Of a DNA stretch of 64,000 nucleotides, positions 26,326-36,012 are shown one piece after another (the stretch's first letter is position 1; every line of letters begins with the position of its first letter). The DNA is from HGM11788 sp964654945. GTDB taxonomy: Bacteria; Bacillota; Clostridia; Lachnospirales; CAG-274. The stretch spans positions 31,036-95,035 of the forward strand of contig CAZZLN010000002.1 in the NCBI GenBank assembly GCA_964654945.1, written 5' to 3'. The translations under genes were made by a program, and so were the position numbers. Under the pieces are notes generated by a model. That model saw nothing but the letters and a program-made list of their open reading frames with translations. It did not search any database and had not been told where the DNA came from.

Positions 26326-28404
26326 TTAAGCTTCTGCTTTTCTGGCAGCAATAACTTTATCTGCCACATCCTTAGGAGCTTCTTCATATCTTGCAAATTC
26401 CATAGTAAACTCTCCTCTGCCCTGTGTCATACTTCTTAAATCAGTAGCATAAACAGTCATTTCAGCAGCAGGAACATCAGCAGTAATATGCTGTTTACCC
26501 CCTTTGGATTCCATACCGAGAATACGTCCTCTTCTCTTATTCAAATCGCCCATAATATCCCCTGTGTAGCTGTCAGGAACAACAACTTCAACAGTATTAA
26601 TAGGCTCAAGAATTGCAGTCTTAGCCTTTTTAAATGCTTCCTTGAAAGCACCGATTGCAGCCATCTTAAATGAAACTTCATTTGAATCTACAGCATGGTA
26701 AGAACCATCCACAAGAGTAGCCTTAATTCCCACAACAGGATAACCTGCCAAAGGACCTGCTTTAACACAATCCTGCAAACCTTTTTCTACTGCAGGGAAG
26801 TACTGTTTTGGAACTGCACCGCCGAATATTTCTTCTTCAAAAATATAAGGAGCTGTCAAATCACCGCTTGGCTCAAATATAATTTCAACATCACCATATT
26901 GTCCGCCGCCGCCTGACTGCTTCTTATGCTTATATCTAACCTGTTCTTTGCTCTTAATCATTTCTCTGTAAGAAACAATAGGGTCGCTAAGCTCTACATC
27001 AATCTTATATTTATTCTTTAATTTATTTACAAATACGTCAATTTGAGTATCACCAATGCCTGAAATAACAGACTGCTTTGTTTCTTTATTGACAACAAAG
27101 GATAAGGTCTTATCTTCTTCAAGAAGCTTAGCAATAGCACCTGAAAGCTTATCTTCATCATTTTTATTTTTAGCCTTAATTCCTTTAGAATAAAGAGGCA
27201 TAGGATATGCAATAGGCTCTATCTGAATTGGTCTGTCAGCACTTGCAAGGGTATCGTTAGTGCCGGTATTCTGAAGCTTTGCAACTGCACCAATATCACC
27301 GGCTTGCAGTTCAGGAACTTCAATCTGGTCTTTACCTCTTAAAATATATACCTTGCCGATTTTTTCAGCAATATTTTTATTAACATTTTTAACCATTGTA
27401 TCTTTCTTGATTACACCGCTTGTAACCTTAAAAATAGAAAGTCTGCCTACATAAGGATCAGCAATGGTCTTAAATACAAAGGCTGAAAACGGGTCATTTT
27501 TATCAAGATTGATTTCAACAGGCTCATCAGTCTTAGGATTGACAGCCTCGATAACAGGCTTAACATCTGCTGTTGGAGGTAAAAACTTAATTATGGAATT
27601 TAACATAACTCTGATACCGAGAGTATTAATTGCAGCACCGCAGATAACAGGGGTAACTGTTCCGTCAACAATACCGATATTAAGACCTTTATGTATTTCG
27701 TCTTCTGTGAAGCTTTCATCTTCAAAGAATTTTTCCATTAATTCATCATCAGTTTCAGCAACAGCTTCTTCAATAAGCTTTCTCATTGCTTCAACCTCAT
27801 CTTCCATACCCTTAGGCATATCACAAGGCTCTACAAGACCATTTTCAAATTTACGTGCTTTTCTTCTTATGGCATTTACAAAGCCAATGAATTTTCCATT
27901 ATCGTAGAAAGGAATTTGTAATGGAGCTATAGACTTTCCAAACTGTTGTTTTAATGCTTCAATAACATTATCCAGATTAGCATTTTCATCATCCATACCA
28001 TTAACAAAAATCATTTTTGGCACATTTAATTCTTCAGCCATTTCCCAAGCCTTTTCAGTGCCAACCTCTACACCGGATTTTGCATCAACAACTATTAAAG
28101 CTAAGTCGGCAACCTTTAAAGCCTGTTTAACTTCACCAACGAAATCGAAATAACCGGGAGTATCTATAAAATTAATTTTCTCCTCTAACCATTCAACAGG
28201 AATAAGTGATGAGCTGATAGATACCTTTCTTTTTATTTCTTCTGCGTCATAGTCACTAACGGTATTTCCTTCATCAACACGTCCAAAACGCTTTGAAGCA
28301 CCGCTTACATAAAGACAAGCCTCTGCAATAGTAGTCTTTCCGCAGCCGCTGTGACCTAAAATCGCAACATTTCTGATTGACTTAGCTGAATAGCTTTTCA
28401 TCAT
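26326..28404 (-). CDS. Elongation factor G-like translational GTPase
   Basis: A 692-aa GTPase with the full EF-G domain order. G1 is GHSGCGKTT instead of the canonical EF-G GHIDAGKTT, G3 is DTPGYFDF instead of DTPGHVDF, and G4 reads NGMD instead of NKMD. These changes mark the EF-G paralogue group (EF-G-like protein of Thermotoga and many Clostridia) rather than the main FusA. Its job is not settled; paralogues of this type have been linked to ribosome recycling or special translation states. The C-terminal domains IV-V (QSGGGGQYGDVEI, RRGRILGME) are intact. Monocistronic, divergent from tyrA. Confidence 0.9.
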   Translation of the reverse strand: MMKSYSAKSIRNVAILGHSGCGKTTIAEACLYVSGASKRFGRVDEGNTVSDYDAEEIKRKVSISSSLIPVEWLEEKINFIDTPGYFDFVGEVKQALKVADLALIVVDAKSGVEVGTEKAWEMAEELNVPKMIFVNGMDDENANLDNVIEALKQQFGKSIAPLQIPFYDNGKFIGFVNAIRRKARKFENGLVEPCDMPKGMEDEVEAMRKLIEEAVAETDDELMEKFFEDESFTEDEIHKGLNIGIVDGTVTPVICGAAINTLGIRVMLNSIIKFLPPTADVKPVIEAVNPKTDEPVEINLDKNDPFSAFVFKTIADPYVGRLSIFKVTSGVIKKDTMVKNVNKNIAEKIGKVYILRGKDQIEVPELQAGDIGAVAKLQNTGTNDTLASADRPIQIEPIAYPMPLYSKGIKAKNKNDEDKLSGAIAKLLEEDKTLSFVVNKETKQSVISGIGDTQIDVFVNKLKNKYKIDVELSDPIVSYREMIKSKEQVRYKHKKQSGGGGQYGDVEIIFEPSGDLTAPYIFEEEIFGGAVPKQYFPAVEKGLQDCVKAGPLAGYPVVGIKATLVDGSYHAVDSNEVSFKMAAIGAFKEAFKKAKTAILEPINTVEVVVPDSYTGDIMGDLNKRRGRILGMESKGGKQHITADVPAAEMTVYATDLRSMTQGRGEFTMEFARYEEAPKDVADKVIAARKAEA

Positions 28405-28618
28405 TGTTAATCACACCCCTTAAATATTAATTGTGCATTTCTTACAATCAATATAAATATTTTGGTTTTTTATATATGTATTTGCACAAGTATTTTTATC
28501 TTATATTTAATAATATTCTACAAATAATTCAAATTTCCTTTTAAATTTTGTTATTTTTTATGAATTTGTTAAATATGCACAAATATATTTATTTTTTAAA
28601 TTTATAATTGCAATTATA

Positions 28619-28647
28619 TTGATTTTATTTGTGCAAAATGATAAAAT
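28619..28647 (+). promoter_or_regulatory. Sigma-A promoter of tyrA-aroA
   Basis: -35 TTGATT (28619-28624), 17-nt spacer, -10 TAAAAT (28642-28647), leaving about 35 nt of leader; no room for a T-box or other long riboswitch. Confidence 0.7.
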
Positions 28648-28686
28648 ATTATAAGTTATGTTTTTTATGAAACCGAGGTGAAAATT

Positions 28687-29766
28687 ATGAAATGTATCGG
28701 TATAATCGGTCTTGGTCTTATTGGCGGGTCAATAGCTAAGGCAATAAAAGAAAAAACAAATATTAAAATTGTGGCATCAAGCAGAACCGAAAAATCACTT
28801 GCTGATGCAAAAGCCGACGGTGTTATTGATGAATACACTCTTGATGATTTAAGTATATTCAGTGATTGCGACATAGTTTTTATATGCACACCCGTTGATA
28901 AAATTCCCGAATATGTAAAAAAGCTTATTCCATATATTAAATCTGACTGTATTATAACTGATGTGGGAAGCACAAAGGCTAATATATATGACAAAATGCT
29001 TGAATTTGAAAATATATGCTTTATAGGCGGACACCCTATGGCGGGAAGTGAAAAAACAGGGTATAAATCTTCAAAGGCACATCTTCTTGAAAATGCCTTT
29101 TATATTCTCACTCCGACTCCCAATATAACTGACGACCAGCTTAAAACAATGTTTGAGCTTGTCAGACTTACAGGCGCAATACCTATGGTGCTTAATGCTT
29201 ATCTTCATGATTACACTGTAGCCGCAATAAGCCATGTTCCTCATCTTATAGCAGCTGTCCTTGTAAATACAGTTAAAAATCTTGATGATGAAAATCAGTA
29301 TATGCACACTCTTGCAGCGGGAGGCTTTAAGGATATTACAAGAATAGCAAGCTCATCTCCCGAAATATGGGATAGTATATGTCAGGATAACAGTGACGAA
29401 ATATCAAAAGTTTGGAATGTTTTTAAAAAGAGCGTTGATTATGTTGACACTGCTTTAAAAAATAAAGAAAGTCTTTATAATTTCTTTGATGATGCGAAAA
29501 ATTACAGAAATACATTCACAGTTAAAAAGGCAACAGTATTAGGCTCAATTTATAAAATAACTGTTGATATGAAAGACAGACCCGGTGAAATCGGTACAAT
29601 TACCACTATATTAAGCAGTCAGAATATTAATATTAAAAATATCAATATTTTAAACAGCAGAGAATACAGCGAGGGTGCTTTGGAAATTCTGTTTGACTCA
29701 CAGGCAGATGAGGACAAGGCAATACATATTCTTGAATTTATGAATTATACAATTTTCAATAAATAA
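28687..29766 (+). CDS. tyrA: Prephenate dehydrogenase with C-terminal ACT domain
   Basis: It converts prephenate to 4-hydroxyphenylpyruvate in tyrosine synthesis. The N-terminal NAD-binding motif is GIIGLGLIGGSIAK, and active-site regions include GGHPMAGSEKTGY and the helical dimer domain with SHVPHLIAA. Residues ~290-360 form an ACT domain (VDMKDRPGEIGTI), which suggests feedback control by tyrosine. The ATG at 28687 is preferred over the in-frame GTG at 28678, since GAGGTG is its ribosome site. It is 10 bp upstream of aroA. Confidence 0.95.
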   Translation: MKCIGIIGLGLIGGSIAKAIKEKTNIKIVASSRTEKSLADAKADGVIDEYTLDDLSIFSDCDIVFICTPVDKIPEYVKKLIPYIKSDCIITDVGSTKANIYDKMLEFENICFIGGHPMAGSEKTGYKSSKAHLLENAFYILTPTPNITDDQLKTMFELVRLTGAIPMVLNAYLHDYTVAAISHVPHLIAAVLVNTVKNLDDENQYMHTLAAGGFKDITRIASSSPEIWDSICQDNSDEISKVWNVFKKSVDYVDTALKNKESLYNFFDDAKNYRNTFTVKKATVLGSIYKITVDMKDRPGEIGTITTILSSQNINIKNINILNSREYSEGALEILFDSQADEDKAIHILEFMNYTIFNK

Positions 29767-29776
29767 GGAGAAAATT

Positions 29777-31051
29777 ATGAATAAAACTATATATCCAAAA
29801 ACCGGTTTAAAGGGAACAATCAAAATACCCGGGGATAAGTCAATATCCCACAGAGCAGTAATGTTTGGCTCTATTGCAAAAGGAGATACCCACATTAGGG
29901 GCTTTCTTACCGGTGATGACTGTATGTCAACAATAAGGTGTTTCAGAAATCTTGGGATAGATATTGAAACAAGCGGTGAAAATGTAACTGTGCATGGCAA
30001 AGGCTTAAAAGGTCTTTCAGCACCAAAAAATCACCTTGATGTCGGAAACAGCGGAACTACAATAAGACTTATTTCAGGCATACTTTCAGCACAGAATTTT
30101 GACACAGTTTTAAACGGTGATTTATCTATTCAGAAAAGACCTATGAAAAGAGTTATCTATCCTCTTTCATTAATGGGTGCCCATATTGAAAGCACAAATG
30201 ACGGCTATGCTCCCCTTACTGTTCATGGAAAAAATTTAAAGGCTATTGAGTACACAATGCCTGTTGCAAGTGCTCAGGTTAAGTCCTCAATTCTTCTTGC
30301 AAGTCTTTTTGCAGAGGGTACAACAGTAATTAATGAGCCTGTTGCTTCAAGAAATCATACTGAAATTATGTTAAATCATTTTGGAGCAAATATTAAAAAC
30401 ACAAATGGTGTTATAACAAGCACACCGGTAAATGAGCTTTACGCAAAGGATTTAAAAGTACCGGGAGATATTTCTTCAGCAGCATTTTTTATTGTTGCAG
30501 GCTTAATTGTTCCAAATTCACATATTATAATTGAAAATGTCGGAATTAACCCTACCAGAACAGGTATTATTGATGCCTTAAAGGCTATGGGCGGAAATAT
30601 TACAATATTAAATGCAAGAAAATCAGCAGGAGAAGAAGTGGGAGATATTGAAGTCAAAGCTTCAAAATTAAAAGCAATTGAATTAAAAGGAGATATTATT
30701 CCAAGAATGATAGATGAAATTCCTGTATTTGCAGTTGCTGCTCTCTGTGCAGAGGGTACAACCCATGTTAAAGATGCACAGGAATTAAAAGTAAAAGAGT
30801 CTGACAGAATTGCAACAATGAGTGCCGAACTTGGAAAAATGGGAGTTAAAATCACTGAAACTGATGACGGTATGATTATTAAGGGTAATCAGAAGCTTAA
30901 AGGTGCAGAGGTTTATTCACACCTTGACCATAGAGTTGCAATGAGCTGTGCTGTTGCAGGTCTTGTTGCTGAGGGTGATACTGTCATTACAGAGGGTGAT
31001 TGTGTTGGTATTTCATTTCCTAATTTCTATGAATTATTAAATACATTATAA
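29777..31051 (+). CDS. aroA: 3-phosphoshikimate 1-carboxyvinyltransferase (EPSP synthase)
   Basis: This shikimate pathway enzyme joins PEP to shikimate-3-phosphate. At 424 aa it has GDKSISHRAVMFGS, LDVGNSGTTIRL, QKRPMKRV and ASAQVKSS. These variants fit class II EPSP synthases, the group in which reduced glyphosate sensitivity occurs, but sensitivity is not proven by the sequence. The C-terminal KESDRIATM and LDHRVAMS motifs are intact. It is coupled to tyrA; the rest of the pathway is outside the window. Confidence 0.96.
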   Translation: MNKTIYPKTGLKGTIKIPGDKSISHRAVMFGSIAKGDTHIRGFLTGDDCMSTIRCFRNLGIDIETSGENVTVHGKGLKGLSAPKNHLDVGNSGTTIRLISGILSAQNFDTVLNGDLSIQKRPMKRVIYPLSLMGAHIESTNDGYAPLTVHGKNLKAIEYTMPVASAQVKSSILLASLFAEGTTVINEPVASRNHTEIMLNHFGANIKNTNGVITSTPVNELYAKDLKVPGDISSAAFFIVAGLIVPNSHIIIENVGINPTRTGIIDALKAMGGNITILNARKSAGEEVGDIEVKASKLKAIELKGDIIPRMIDEIPVFAVAALCAEGTTHVKDAQELKVKESDRIATMSAELGKMGVKITETDDGMIIKGNQKLKGAEVYSHLDHRVAMSCAVAGLVAEGDTVITEGDCVGISFPNFYELLNTL

Positions 31052-31055
31052 TATA

Positions 31056-31084
31056 AAAGGAGCTGATTTTTCGTCAGCTCCTTT
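31056..31084. terminator. Terminator after aroA
   Basis: Perfect 11-bp stem AAAGGAGCTGA/TCAGCTCCTTT with a 7-nt loop, between convergent aroA and parC. Probably bidirectional. Confidence 0.85.
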
Positions 31085-31122
31085 CACATTGAAGGAATTT
31101 TTAATAATTTTAAGTTTATATG

Positions 31123-33327
31123 TCAAAACAAATCCATCTGACTTGGAAAGGCATTACTTTCAATATCTTCAGAATTTATAAAATGACCTGTTGACGGAGC
31201 TTTATTGCTTCTGTAATATTCTATATCATCAGATTTAAAGCTTTCTTTAGGCATAATTCTTGTAAGCTTACTGTTCTTTTTAAGGGAATAAATCTGCACT
31301 CCCCCACTTGATTTAGTCTGTTTAAGGGGTATATGACTGCTGTTTAAAAGCATAGCCTTATCATTATCTCTTATAAGCACAATATCGCAATCATTGGCAA
31401 TATACATAATTCCCGCAAGAGGTGATTTTGCTGAATAAGAATTAATAAGCTTCTTTCTGTTTACCTTAGTCTGATAAGCTGTCATTTCAATTTTGGCAGC
31501 CTTTCCGTTTTCAAAGGCAAAAATCATATAACCCTTATAATCATTGGCAGGAGTTATATAAACAATTTTCTCATCACTGTCCAATCCAATAAGATTGTTT
31601 AAATATTCACCCATACTGCTTGTTTTACACTCAGGCAGGTCATAGCATTTAACCTTATAAACATTCTGTTTATCAGAAAACATTAAAAGCTCTGTTTTGT
31701 TTGATGTTTCAAGGCTCTGTATGATTTTATCATCTTCTTTAAGCTTATGTTCTGCCGATACTCTCATAGATGCCTGTAATGATACCTGTGTTATTTTCTT
31801 AAAATAATTTTCTTTTGTTAAGAAAAGGGTAACAGGATAATCTTCTATAAAATCATCATTTTGAACTGTCTTTATTTCATTTTCATATATAATTGAGGTT
31901 TTTCTGTCCTTACCATATTTTTTAGCAACATTTTTAAGGTCAGAAATTATTATTTTAAGAACCCTTGTTTCGTGATGAAGAATGTCATTAAGGTCACTAA
32001 TTTCATTTTTTAAATCTTCGATAGCTTTAGTTTGCTTTAAAATATACTCCTTGTTAAGGTTTCTAAGCTTAATTTCAGCCACAAATTCTGCTTGAATTTC
32101 ATCAATTTTAAAGCCTTTCATAAGATTTGGAATAACCATACTGTCTTCTTCGGTACCTCTTATAATTTTAATTGCCTTGTCAATATCAAGCATAATTTTT
32201 TCAAGACCCTCAAGAAGATGAAGTCTTTCCATTTTTTTATCAAGGTCATAGGCAACCTGACGCTTTATACAGCCCATTCTGAAATCTATCCACTCATTAA
32301 GAATTTCTTTAATGCCAATTGTTTTGGGAGCGCCTTTAATAAGCACATTAAAATTACAGCTGAAGCTGTCAGTAAGAGGTGTCATTGAATAAAGCTTTGT
32401 CATAAGCTTATCAGGGTCGGCACTTCTTTTAATATCAATTGCTATTTTAAGACCATTAAGGTCAGTTTCATTTCTGACATCATTTATTTCTCTGATTTTG
32501 TTAGTTTTAACAAGCTCAATAATTTTGTCAATTATAGCTTCAATATTAGTTGAATATGGAATTTCAGTAACTTCAATTATATTGTTCTTTTTGTCAAAGG
32601 TGTATTTAGCTCTGATTTTAAAGCTTCCTCTGCCGGTGTTGTAAATTTTGTCTATTTCTTCAGCATTATATATAATTTCTCCTCCTGTAGTAAAATCAGG
32701 AGCTTTTAAGTATTTCTTTAAATCAATGTCTGCATCTTTAATATATGCAATAGCAGCATCACAAACTTCTCTTAAATTAAAGCTTGCAATAGTTGACGCC
32801 ATACCCACTGCAATACCCTTATTGGGAGTGACAAGAATGTTTGGAAATGTAGTGGGAAAAAGCACAGGCTCTTTTAATGTGCCGTCATAGTTGTCAATAA
32901 AATCAACTGTGTTTTTATCAATATCCCTAAAAATTTCATTACAAATACTGTCCAGCTTAACCTCAGTATATCTTGATGCAGCATAAGCCATATTTGTGGA
33001 AAACACCTTTCCAAAATTGCCTTTACTGTCTATAAAAGGGTGAAGCAATGCCTCGTTTCCCCTTGTGAGTCTTACCATTGTTTCATAAATAGTGGCATCA
33101 CCGTGAGGATTAAGCTTCATTGTCTGCCCCACTACATTTGTTGACTTAGTTCTTGCTCCGTTTAAAAGCCCCATTTTATACATTGTATAAAGAAGCTTTC
33201 TGTGTGCAGGCTTAAATCCGTCTATTTCAGGTATAGCTCTTGATACAATAACACTCATTGCATAAGGCATATAATTAAGCTCAAGAGTGTCTGTGATATG
33301 CTGTTTTATATATTTGTTATTAGCCAT
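31123..33327 (-). CDS. parC: DNA topoisomerase IV subunit A (GyrA/ParC family)
   Basis: The DNA-cleaving subunit of a type IIA topoisomerase. It has the 5Y-CAP region with the catalytic Tyr in MAYAASRYTE, the FKPAHRKLLY winged helix and a shortened C-terminal domain (734 aa total), which fits ParC better than GyrA. The quinolone region reads NPHGDATIYETMVRL: the position of GyrA Ser83 is Ala and that of Asp87 is Glu. It lies 12 bp after parE in the same operon. Start with AGGAGG site. Confidence 0.9.
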   Translation of the reverse strand: MANNKYIKQHITDTLELNYMPYAMSVIVSRAIPEIDGFKPAHRKLLYTMYKMGLLNGARTKSTNVVGQTMKLNPHGDATIYETMVRLTRGNEALLHPFIDSKGNFGKVFSTNMAYAASRYTEVKLDSICNEIFRDIDKNTVDFIDNYDGTLKEPVLFPTTFPNILVTPNKGIAVGMASTIASFNLREVCDAAIAYIKDADIDLKKYLKAPDFTTGGEIIYNAEEIDKIYNTGRGSFKIRAKYTFDKKNNIIEVTEIPYSTNIEAIIDKIIELVKTNKIREINDVRNETDLNGLKIAIDIKRSADPDKLMTKLYSMTPLTDSFSCNFNVLIKGAPKTIGIKEILNEWIDFRMGCIKRQVAYDLDKKMERLHLLEGLEKIMLDIDKAIKIIRGTEEDSMVIPNLMKGFKIDEIQAEFVAEIKLRNLNKEYILKQTKAIEDLKNEISDLNDILHHETRVLKIIISDLKNVAKKYGKDRKTSIIYENEIKTVQNDDFIEDYPVTLFLTKENYFKKITQVSLQASMRVSAEHKLKEDDKIIQSLETSNKTELLMFSDKQNVYKVKCYDLPECKTSSMGEYLNNLIGLDSDEKIVYITPANDYKGYMIFAFENGKAAKIEMTAYQTKVNRKKLINSYSAKSPLAGIMYIANDCDIVLIRDNDKAMLLNSSHIPLKQTKSSGGVQIYSLKKNSKLTRIMPKESFKSDDIEYYRSNKAPSTGHFINSEDIESNAFPSQMDLF

Positions 33328-33339
33328 TTCAAACCCCTC

Positions 33340-35328
33340 CTAGCTTAATTCTGTTAAATCAATATACTTATATCCGTCATTTTCAATATGTTCTTTTCTG
33401 CCTTTTATATTATCACCTAAAAGCAGATCAAATACTTCTGATGTTTTCTTGGCATCTTCGGGAAGCACAAGAATAAGCCTTCTTGTTTCAGGATTCATAG
33501 TAGTCTGCCACATCATTTCAGGTTCATTTTCACCAAGACCCTTTGACCTTTGAATATGATATTTTACTTTAAGCTTGGATACAATATCAGCCTTTTCCTT
33601 TTCAGTGTAGGCAAAATAAGTTTTTTCCTTTTTTCCGCTTCCTGTTGTAATTTCATATAAAGGAGATTCGGCAATAAAAACCTTATGCTCATCAATAAGT
33701 GTTGGCACAAGTCTGTAAATCATAGTAAGCACAAGGGTTCTAATCTGAAATCCGTCTACATCGGCATCAGTGCAAATTATAATTTTATTCCATCTTAAAT
33801 TGTTAATATCAAAGCTGTTTAAATCATTGCTGTGCTTTGTTTTAATCTCAACACCGCAGCCTATAACCTTTAATAAATCAGTTATAATATCAGATTTAAA
33901 AATTCTTTCATAATTAGCCTTTAAGCAGTTTAATATTTTACCTCTTATAGGCATAATACCCTGAAATTCAGCATCTCTGCCAAGCATTACAGAGCCAAGA
34001 GCAGAATCACCCTCAACTATATAAAGCTCTCTTTTTGAAACATCTTTTGTCCGGCAGTTTACAAACTTTTCAACTCTGTTGTTCATATCAATATTTCCCG
34101 TAAGCTTTTTCTTAATATTAATACGGGTTTTTTCTGCTGTTTCTCTGCTTCTTTTGTTTACCAAAACCTGTGCGGCAATTTTGTCTGCATCGGCTTTGTT
34201 TTCTATAAAATATATTTCAAGCTGCTTTTTAAGATAATCAGTAAGGGCATCCTGTATAAATTTATTTGTAATTGATTTTTTAGTCTGATTTTCATAGCTT
34301 GTTACAGTTGAAAAGCTGTTTATAATTATAACAAGACTGTCCTCAACATCTGAAAATACAATTTTCTTTTCGTCTTTTTTATATAAATTATTATTTTTAA
34401 TATAAAAATCAATAGCAGAAACAAAGGCTGACCTAACTGCCTTATCGGGAGAGCCGCCATGTTCGAGAAAGCTTGAATTATGATAGTATTCAAGAACATT
34501 AACTTCATTGTTAAAACAAAATGTCAGCTCAAATTTAAGCTTATATTCAGGCTTGTCCTCTCTGTCACGCCCTTTTGTTTCATAAGAATAATACTGAGGA
34601 AGTGTAAATGCCTTTTCCCCTGCAAGCTCATTTATATAATCCTTTATACCATTTTCATAGCAATAGGTATATTTTTCACCTGTGTTTTCATCTGTCAGCT
34701 CAAATGTAAGTCCTGCATTTACAACACATTGTTGTCTTAAAACACTTTGGAAATACTCAACAGGTATATTTATATCGGTAAAAACCTCTCTGTCAGGCTT
34801 CCAGTGTATGGTTGTGCCTGTTTTTTTAGTTTTGACAGGCTCTTTTGAAAGACCTCCTATATTTTCCCCCTTTTCAAATTTTAATTCATATTTACATCCA
34901 TCTCTTAATATGGTTACTTCCATAAATTCAGAGCTGTATTGTGTGGCACAAAGACCCAGACCATTAAGTCCTAAGCTGAATTCATAGTTATCTCCATCAT
35001 TATTAAGATATTTTCCCCCTGCATACAGCTCACAAAACAAAAGCTCCCAGTTAAATTTTTCTTCTTTTTGATTATAATCAACAGGTATACCTCTGCCGTG
35101 GTCGCAAACAGTTATATCATTATCCTTGCCAAGAACAATTTCAATTTTATTGCCAAAGCCTTCTCTTGCTTCGTCTATGGAATTAGACAATATCTCAAAC
35201 ACAGAATGGGCACAACCCTCAAGACCGTCTGAGCCGAATATAACAGCAGGTCTTAATCTTACTCTGTCAGCACCCTTTAAAGAAGTGATACTGTCATTAT
35301 TATATTCCCTTGATTTATTATTAGCCAA
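33340..35328 (-). CDS. parE: DNA topoisomerase IV subunit B (GyrB/ParE family)
   Basis: This ATPase subunit carries the GHKL domain (EILSNSIDEA, VCDHGRGIPVD, LGLNGLGLCATQ), the transducer, and TOPRIM with YIVEGDSALGS and ICTDADVDGFQI. The end, QRSKGLGENEPEMMWQTTMNPETRR, is typical. The most upstream ATG (35337) has GGAAAG-type sequence directly against it with no spacing. A TTG at 35328 lies 8 nt after AAAGG and gives the N-terminus MANNKS, like ParC's MANNKY, so TTG is preferred. Operon with parC. Confidence 0.88.
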   Translation of the reverse strand: MANNKSREYNNDSITSLKGADRVRLRPAVIFGSDGLEGCAHSVFEILSNSIDEAREGFGNKIEIVLGKDNDITVCDHGRGIPVDYNQKEEKFNWELLFCELYAGGKYLNNDGDNYEFSLGLNGLGLCATQYSSEFMEVTILRDGCKYELKFEKGENIGGLSKEPVKTKKTGTTIHWKPDREVFTDINIPVEYFQSVLRQQCVVNAGLTFELTDENTGEKYTYCYENGIKDYINELAGEKAFTLPQYYSYETKGRDREDKPEYKLKFELTFCFNNEVNVLEYYHNSSFLEHGGSPDKAVRSAFVSAIDFYIKNNNLYKKDEKKIVFSDVEDSLVIIINSFSTVTSYENQTKKSITNKFIQDALTDYLKKQLEIYFIENKADADKIAAQVLVNKRSRETAEKTRINIKKKLTGNIDMNNRVEKFVNCRTKDVSKRELYIVEGDSALGSVMLGRDAEFQGIMPIRGKILNCLKANYERIFKSDIITDLLKVIGCGVEIKTKHSNDLNSFDINNLRWNKIIICTDADVDGFQIRTLVLTMIYRLVPTLIDEHKVFIAESPLYEITTGSGKKEKTYFAYTEKEKADIVSKLKVKYHIQRSKGLGENEPEMMWQTTMNPETRRLILVLPEDAKKTSEVFDLLLGDNIKGRKEHIENDGYKYIDLTELS

Positions 35329-35539
35329 AATAAACATCCTTTCAGTTTAACTACACATTATCTCAGTTTATAGATTAACCTATTTTTGCTCACTTTGTCA
35401 AGTATATATTTTTTTATAAAAATTATCTAAAAAAAATTAAAATATAAAAAGGATTTTTAACATATATGTAGAATATATAATATAAGAAAAAATAAGCACA
35501 GTTGTAATGAAAGCAACTTTAAATAAGGAGGAGATTACT

Positions 35540-35953
35540 ATGGTTAAAATTCTTGCAGGTGAAAAAGGCGAAGGAAAAACCAAAAAATTAATTGATATGG
35601 CTAATGAAGCCGTAAAAACCGCAAATGGAGTTATTGTATACATAGATGATGACAGCAGACATATTTATGATTTAAACCATAAAGTAAGGTTTGTTGAAGT
35701 CAGGGAATTTCCATTAGTTAATTACAGAGAATTAGTTGGTTTTATATATGGTATCCTTTCTCAAAACAGTGACATTGAACAGATTTATATTGACGGTATT
35801 TATAAAGTAGTTGAAAAATTAGATAACGAAGATATTATTAAACTTATGACTAAGTTAAATACTATCAGCAAAAACTACTCTTTGGAATTTATAATTTCAG
35901 CTAATACTAACCCTGATGCTTTACCAAAAGAAATCAAAGATTTATTAATATAA
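35540..35953 (+). CDS. Small P-loop ATP-binding protein, unknown function
   Basis: A 137-aa protein starting VKILAGEKGEGKTKKLIDMAN, where GEKGEGKT is a Walker A motif. A hydrophobic strand followed by acidic residues (VIVYIDDDSR) and QIYIDGI could be Walker B-like. The end (LEFIISANTNPDALPKEI) resembles a sensor-like strand. It looks like a reduced RecA/AAA-type fold. The ATG at 35540 has a GGAGGAG site; the upstream in-frame ATG has none. Monocistronic, with a strong terminator. Confidence 0.75.
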   Translation: MVKILAGEKGEGKTKKLIDMANEAVKTANGVIVYIDDDSRHIYDLNHKVRFVEVREFPLVNYRELVGFIYGILSQNSDIEQIYIDGIYKVVEKLDNEDIIKLMTKLNTISKNYSLEFIISANTNPDALPKEIKDLLI

Positions 35954-35959
35954 TAATTT

Positions 35960-35992
35960 AAGCCCCGAAAAACGGGGCTTTTGTTTTTTTTT
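35960..35992 (+). terminator. Strong intrinsic terminator
   Basis: Perfect 8-bp stem AAGCCCCG/CGGGGCTT, loop of five A, followed by a T-rich run of 12 (TTGTTTTTTTTT). Between convergent genes. Confidence 0.92.
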
Positions 35993-36012
35993 GCGGACTT
36001 TCCTTTTTTATT

